A DNA stretch of 64,000 nt from the NCBI GenBank assembly GCA_902386205.1, contig CABMIH010000075.1:1-64000 (forward strand). The letters run 5' to 3'. Shown here in pieces: positions 60,336 through 64,000 of this stretch. Positions within the stretch are counted from its first letter, which is position 1. Each line of letters starts with the position of its first letter. The notes beneath the pieces were generated by a model, which was given only the letters and a program-made list of their open reading frames with translations, had not been told where the DNA came from and made no database searches. The position numbers and the translations under genes are program-made. The stretch comes from an uncultured archaeon (GTDB taxonomy: Archaea > Halobacteriota > Methanosarcinia > Methanosarcinales > Methanoperedenaceae).

Positions 60336-61111
60336 CTGGTTTCAGCCTTCGTAAAAGCTTTTGTCAGGCCTGCGACCGTGCCTGTTTCCCCGGGCGCGCC
60401 TGTCGTAACGACTATCATGTTCTTCTCCCTTGCTATCTCTGCAAGTGTCTGGAGCTCCCTGAGTTTCATGGCGATCGGGACTTTCTGGTACAGTTCTGCC
60501 GCTTCCATCATCTTCTGGCTTGCCTGGAACTCACCGTCTGCAAGTATTATCCTTGACCTGCGTTCCCTCTCGGCCTCTGCCTGCTTTGCTATTGCCCGCA
60601 TCATTGACTCGGGTATCGCCACATCGCGTATCGTGACAGCCGATATCTTGACGCCCCATGGCTCGGTGGCCACATCCAGGACTTCCTGGAGTTTCTTATT
60701 CAATTCTTCCCTCTTTGAAAGAAGGCCATCCAGTTCTATCTGGCCAAGGATATCTCGGAGCGTTGTCTGGCCAAGCATGCTTGTGGCTATCCTGTAATTC
60801 TCAACCTTGGTAATCGCGTATGTAGGGTCAACAACCCGGTAATAAATAACGGCATCAACATCAACGCTCACGTTATCCCTTGTGATGATGGTCTGCTTTG
60901 GCACATCGATCGTGATTACCCTCAGATCCACCTTCATCAGGCTATCCACAATCGGGATTATAAGGAATATACCCGGACCTTTTGCCCCGAATAACCTGCC
61001 CATCCTGAAAATCACAACGCGTTCGTATTCTCTCACGACCTTGATGGCCTGTGCAAGTATCGCACCTATCAATAACAAAACAATTATTCCTATTGGAAAA
61101 AAATCAACCAT
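60332..61111 (-). CDS. Slipin (stomatin/prohibitin-family membrane protein)
   Basis: This 259-residue protein has one N-terminal membrane segment, the SPFH domain (YERVVIFRMGRLFGAKGPGI, DNVSVDVDAVIYYRVVDPTY) and a C-terminal helical region (AKQAEAERERRSRIILADGE). It is translated just before nfeD with a four-base overlap, the standard slipin-NfeD pair of membrane quality control. Confidence 0.94.
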   Translation of the reverse strand: MVDFFPIGIIVLLLIGAILAQAIKVVREYERVVIFRMGRLFGAKGPGIFLIIPIVDSLMKVDLRVITIDVPKQTIITRDNVSVDVDAVIYYRVVDPTYAITKVENYRIATSMLGQTTLRDILGQIELDGLLSKREELNKKLQEVLDVATEPWGVKISAVTIRDVAIPESMMRAIAKQAEAERERRSRIILADGEFQASQKMMEAAELYQKVPIAMKLRELQTLAEIAREKNMIVVTTGAPGETGTVAGLTKAFTKAETR

Positions 61112-61158
61112 TTTTTAACACCCTGTTTGAATTGGCTAACATTCTATAAATAGTTTGG

Positions 61159-61482
61159 TCAGATTTTGATTTTTGGAAGTGCCAGTTCTTTTATCCTCAA
61201 AAGGAAGAAAAAGGCTGCCAGCGTAAGTAATAGGTATAAAGTCTCGATCAATTCAGCTATAACAGGATCCGGGTTTCCAAAAATCCCGTATTTGTACAAT
61301 TCCTTAATGGACAAGGCCAGGATACCCATGCCTAAAAGTGCCAGAGGAACCTGGATCTTGAGATCTTTGCTCAGCAATTGTTTCCCAAAATCCCTTGCGA
61401 CAATGATAATCAATATCAGAAGCGATAAGCCGATCGTGGCGTTAAGCAGTTCCAAATACTGCGAGATCATAATCATCGACAC
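61159..61482 (-). CDS. Small membrane protein of unknown function
   Basis: This 107-residue protein has three predicted membrane helices (IGLSLLILIIIVARDFG, VPLALLGMGILALSIKELYK and a last one near LIETLYLLLTLAAFFFLL). No family is recognised. It lies upstream of the slipin gene on the same strand with 47 bases between them. Confidence 0.6.
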   Translation of the reverse strand: MSMIMISQYLELLNATIGLSLLILIIIVARDFGKQLLSKDLKIQVPLALLGMGILALSIKELYKYGIFGNPDPVIAELIETLYLLLTLAAFFFLLRIKELALPKIKI

Positions 61483-61603
61483 CTGGTTAGATGTTCACAT
61501 TTCATATGAATATGGAGAGGTGAAGAAGTCATCATAGATAAGCATTTCTACCACAGTTAACTGCTTGAACTGATTCAGTCATCTAAAATCATCATAAGTT
61601 CAT

Positions 61604-62161
61604 TCAATACGAATACCGCTCCTCTTTCCATGGATCAGCGCTGTTACTGTATCCCCTTTGCTCCCAGAAACCCAGTTCCAGTTCTTCGGTGAACACAATT
61701 CTCCTAACCCATTTTGCGCTCTTGTATGCATATTTTTTCGGGACCACAAGCCGGAGCGGTCCGCCGTGTACAGGCTCAAGCGGCTTTCCTTCAAAATTAT
61801 AAGCAAAGAGCACATCGGATTCCATAAGCTCATCAAGAGGCAAACTTGTCATGTACCCGCCATCAGACACGATGGTTGCAAACCTGGCATTATTTCCCGG
61901 TTTTACAAGGTTTGCAATATCGCTGAAACGAACTCCTTCCCACCTCATATCGAACCTGCTCCAGCCTGTTACGCAATGGAAATCGCTGACATCTCCTGTC
62001 CTTTCCAGGGCAAGGAATTCATCGTATGTGAGCCTGACAGGATTTTCAACAAGACCTTCGGCACGAAAATCCCAGGTCTTCCTGTCAAACTCCGGCACCC
62101 GGACAAAATGCAATACCGGGAAATCCGTAGTCAGGTGCTGGTTGGGTGGAATTCTCTGCAT
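61604..62161 (-). CDS. Sulfite-oxidase-type molybdopterin-binding protein
   Basis: This 185-residue protein is a stand-alone oxidoreductase molybdopterin domain. The cysteine that ligates Mo is in DFHCVTGWSRFDMRWEGV, and GGPLRLVVPKKYAYKSAKWV follows. It has no signal peptide or dimerisation domain, unlike sulfite oxidases and secreted YedY, so it is probably a cytoplasmic small oxidoreductase. Three bases separate it from kup upstream. Confidence 0.85.
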   Translation of the reverse strand: MQRIPPNQHLTTDFPVLHFVRVPEFDRKTWDFRAEGLVENPVRLTYDEFLALERTGDVSDFHCVTGWSRFDMRWEGVRFSDIANLVKPGNNARFATIVSDGGYMTSLPLDELMESDVLFAYNFEGKPLEPVHGGPLRLVVPKKYAYKSAKWVRRIVFTEELELGFWEQRGYSNSADPWKEERYSY

Positions 62162-62164
62162 AGT

Positions 62165-63976
62165 TCACATCTCTATCCTTGTTATGACCCCATGAAGCTT
62201 CTGGGGCGGGAGTTTATAGAACTGAACAAATGCAGGTGAAATTCTTTTGATCGTAGAATATATCTTCCAGATCAAATTATCAGTAACAATGTCCTCAATA
62301 CCATAGAAAATGGTTTTCTCATTTATCCCTGACTTTTTCAAAATCTTTTCAACATCGACTACTTCCATGTAACCCGCCTGTATCTCAAATACCCTTAATC
62401 CACCTGAAATATTATCCTTAAAAGTGCCGGAAACACCGAAGGGGTCATCCAGCTTTATTATGGAAACAATGATGTTATCTTCATAAACGATGTTGTTATT
62501 GAACATGGTATTGACAATGTAAGGAGGGATCTTTTTTATGTCCTTTGCAAAGAAAAGGGCTGTACCTTTGATTTTAGTTGTGTTTAGATATAATTCGTCA
62601 TATTTTTCAAGAAATGCTTCAAGGTTCATGGGTTTGAGTGAATGATAAAGCTTTTTCTGTCCGGATACAAAAATTATGATTATTCCAAAAGGGATCGAAG
62701 CCAGGATGAGCGACCAGTAGCCCCCGTGAGGTATCTTGTACAGGCTTGAGACGAGGAATGCAATGTCAACAAATGTCACTATCAATGCAATTGCGAATTT
62801 AAACATTTTATTTTTCAGATAAAATATCAAGGTCATCATTATACCCGTAAGGGCCATTGTCCCTGTAACCGCCAGGCCATATGCAGCCGCGAGGCGATGT
62901 GATTCCTTGAATTCTATCATGACAAATAGAACAGAGATCAGAAGCACCCAGTTAACAGCATCAATATATATCTGGGACATGAGTTCAGAGGATGTATAAT
63001 CCACTTTGAGCATGGGCAGTACGCGGGTGGTAATGCCCTGGTAAACTATTGAGAACATCCCGCTGATCATTGCCTGGGAAGCTATGACAGTAGCGCAGAC
63101 ACTGACAATCAGAAAAGGCACATAAAGAACCTGGGCTTGCTGGAAAACCATTTCAAAAAGCACGTTTTTTGAGTCAGGGTGCTGGATGATAAAAGCCCCC
63201 TGGCCAAGGTAATTCAACAAGAGAGCAAAAAATACAAAATACCATGCCCTGATTATCGGGAGTTTCCCGAGTTGCCCCATGTCGGCATATAATGCTTCCC
63301 CGCCTGTGGCGCAAAGGATGACCTGGGATAGCAGAAAGAATCCCGGGATGCCGTTTTCTACCAGGAACCTGAAACCGTAGTAGGGATTGATAGCCGCCAG
63401 TATAGATGGGACATTAAGTATTGAGACGAAACCAGAGATCGCTATTGACAGGAACCATAATACCATCACGGGCCCGAATGCCCATGCAACTTTTTCAGTC
63501 CCTTTTTTCTGTATGCAAAAAAGGATTATTGCAATTATTCCTGCTATTAGCACAAGTATCCCCTGCCCGGTTGTTTCAAGCCCGGGAATCAGTTTCAACC
63601 CTTCGACCGCGCTTAGTATGCTTATTGCAGGGGTGATTACGCCATCACCAAAAAGAAGGGATATACCGATATAGGACAGCAGTGTGATAAAAGTTACTTT
63701 CCTTCCTGATTTTAGCAAACGGATAAGCAACTCCTTCAGGACGATAGTGCCTCCTTCACCTTTCTGGCCCAGGCTCATGGCAAGCCAGGCGTATTCCACA
63801 GTTACAACGATAATAAGCGTCCAGGCAATAAGTGAAAGGATGCCCAGGACATTGGCTTCCGTATGCTCAGTCAGGAGAAAGATTACAGTGAGAGTGTATA
63901 TGGGACTTGTGCCTATATCCCCGAAAACAAGGCCCAGCGATTTAATTATCCCTTTCAGGGTTTCTCGGTTAAGCAT
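62165..63976 (-). CDS. kup: Kup-family potassium uptake transporter
   Basis: This 603-residue protein has the Kup signature SLGLVFGDIGTSPIYTLTVI at the N terminus, GDGVITPAISILSAVEGLKL and about twelve membrane helices, then a cytoplasmic C-terminal part of about 150 residues. It imports K+ with protons. It is complete within the window with 24 bases to spare. Confidence 0.94.
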   Translation of the reverse strand: MLNRETLKGIIKSLGLVFGDIGTSPIYTLTVIFLLTEHTEANVLGILSLIAWTLIIVVTVEYAWLAMSLGQKGEGGTIVLKELLIRLLKSGRKVTFITLLSYIGISLLFGDGVITPAISILSAVEGLKLIPGLETTGQGILVLIAGIIAIILFCIQKKGTEKVAWAFGPVMVLWFLSIAISGFVSILNVPSILAAINPYYGFRFLVENGIPGFFLLSQVILCATGGEALYADMGQLGKLPIIRAWYFVFFALLLNYLGQGAFIIQHPDSKNVLFEMVFQQAQVLYVPFLIVSVCATVIASQAMISGMFSIVYQGITTRVLPMLKVDYTSSELMSQIYIDAVNWVLLISVLFVMIEFKESHRLAAAYGLAVTGTMALTGIMMTLIFYLKNKMFKFAIALIVTFVDIAFLVSSLYKIPHGGYWSLILASIPFGIIIIFVSGQKKLYHSLKPMNLEAFLEKYDELYLNTTKIKGTALFFAKDIKKIPPYIVNTMFNNNIVYEDNIIVSIIKLDDPFGVSGTFKDNISGGLRVFEIQAGYMEVVDVEKILKKSGINEKTIFYGIEDIVTDNLIWKIYSTIKRISPAFVQFYKLPPQKLHGVITRIEM

Positions 63977-64000
63977 GATAATTTTTTTTAATGTAATGAA

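Noticed and set aside
1-64000. CRISPR arrays, rRNA genes, complete insertion sequences
   Set aside because: No regularly spaced direct repeats, no rRNA-like blocks and no transposase gene were seen.

Overview
This window is archaeal, from a methanogen-related euryarchaeon. Evidence: MCM helicase, aIF2-gamma, aIF5B, Spt4, Rpo7/Rpo10/Rpo11/Rpo6 subunits, ribosomal proteins L7Ae, S28e, L24e, L18e, S24e and S27ae, exosome Csl4, Nob1, archaetidylserine lipid enzymes and archaeosortase A. MfnE-like and MptD-like genes (methanofuran and tetrahydromethanopterin synthesis), a DUF473 gene and a Cam-type gamma carbonic anhydrase point to Methanosarcinales or their ANME-2 (Methanoperedens-like) relatives. 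No mcr genes are present, so methane metabolism itself is not shown. Promoters have archaeal TATA boxes (TTAAATAC type), and Shine-Dalgarno sites are common.

Layout. 1-3 kb: small redox flavoproteins and a gene-poor stretch (2463-3075) with a TATA box, a perfect operator-like palindrome and two long inverted repeats. 3-10.9 kb: VOC protein, MCM operon with DUF424 and two coiled-coil proteins, DUF362 ferredoxin protein, SurE, an unlisted Cys-rich microprotein, dCTP deaminase/dUTPase and a thioredoxin-like protein. 10.9-15.4 kb: trp operon trpD-methyltransferase-trpF-trpE-trpG behind a promoter carrying 10-bp-spaced TGTACA boxes; trpE holds an in-frame TAG. 15.5-19.5 kb: membrane-anchored protein, L7Ae-S28e-L24e-Ndk, aIF5B. 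19.8-24.6 kb: five cell-surface genes, including a membrane winged-helix regulator and two PGF-CTERM proteins. 24.6-31.6 kb: metallopeptidase, Nob1, BioY, adenosine-specific kinase, ThrB, PurP and the artA-pssD-pssA-mptD operon, which probably processes the PGF-CTERM proteins.

31.6-36.3 kb: structured leader followed by L18e-L13-S9-Rpo10, tRNA-Pro(CGG), Rpo6, S2, a MEMO protein (second in-frame TAG), PAC2 protein and DUF473. 36.3-41.3 kb: accessory region with two unknown genes, a VapBC-like pair, an Rsm22 methyltransferase, an unassigned two-gene unit with a nuclease-like protein, and HicAB. 41.3-46.5 kb: PH-domain protein, geranylgeranyl reductase-like flavoprotein, DUF2240 pair, Rpo11, Csl4, METTL5-like and another methyltransferase. 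46.6-56.9 kb: MtnA, MfnE, zinc-ribbon protein, aEF1-beta, tRNA-Ala(CGC), glycosyltransferase, S27ae-S24e-DPCK-Spt4-Rpo7-PIN-aIF2gamma, carbonic anhydrase, QueC, HisD. 57-64 kb: HD phosphohydrolase, NfeD-slipin pair, molybdopterin-domain protein and Kup.

The most notable points are two otherwise intact genes (trpE and memo) each broken only by one amber codon, the operator-plus-hairpin locus near 2.5 kb, the multi-hairpin leader before rpl18e, the archaeosortase/lipid operon with its probable substrates nearby, and the uncharacterised nuclease-like pair at 39.5-40.6 kb.
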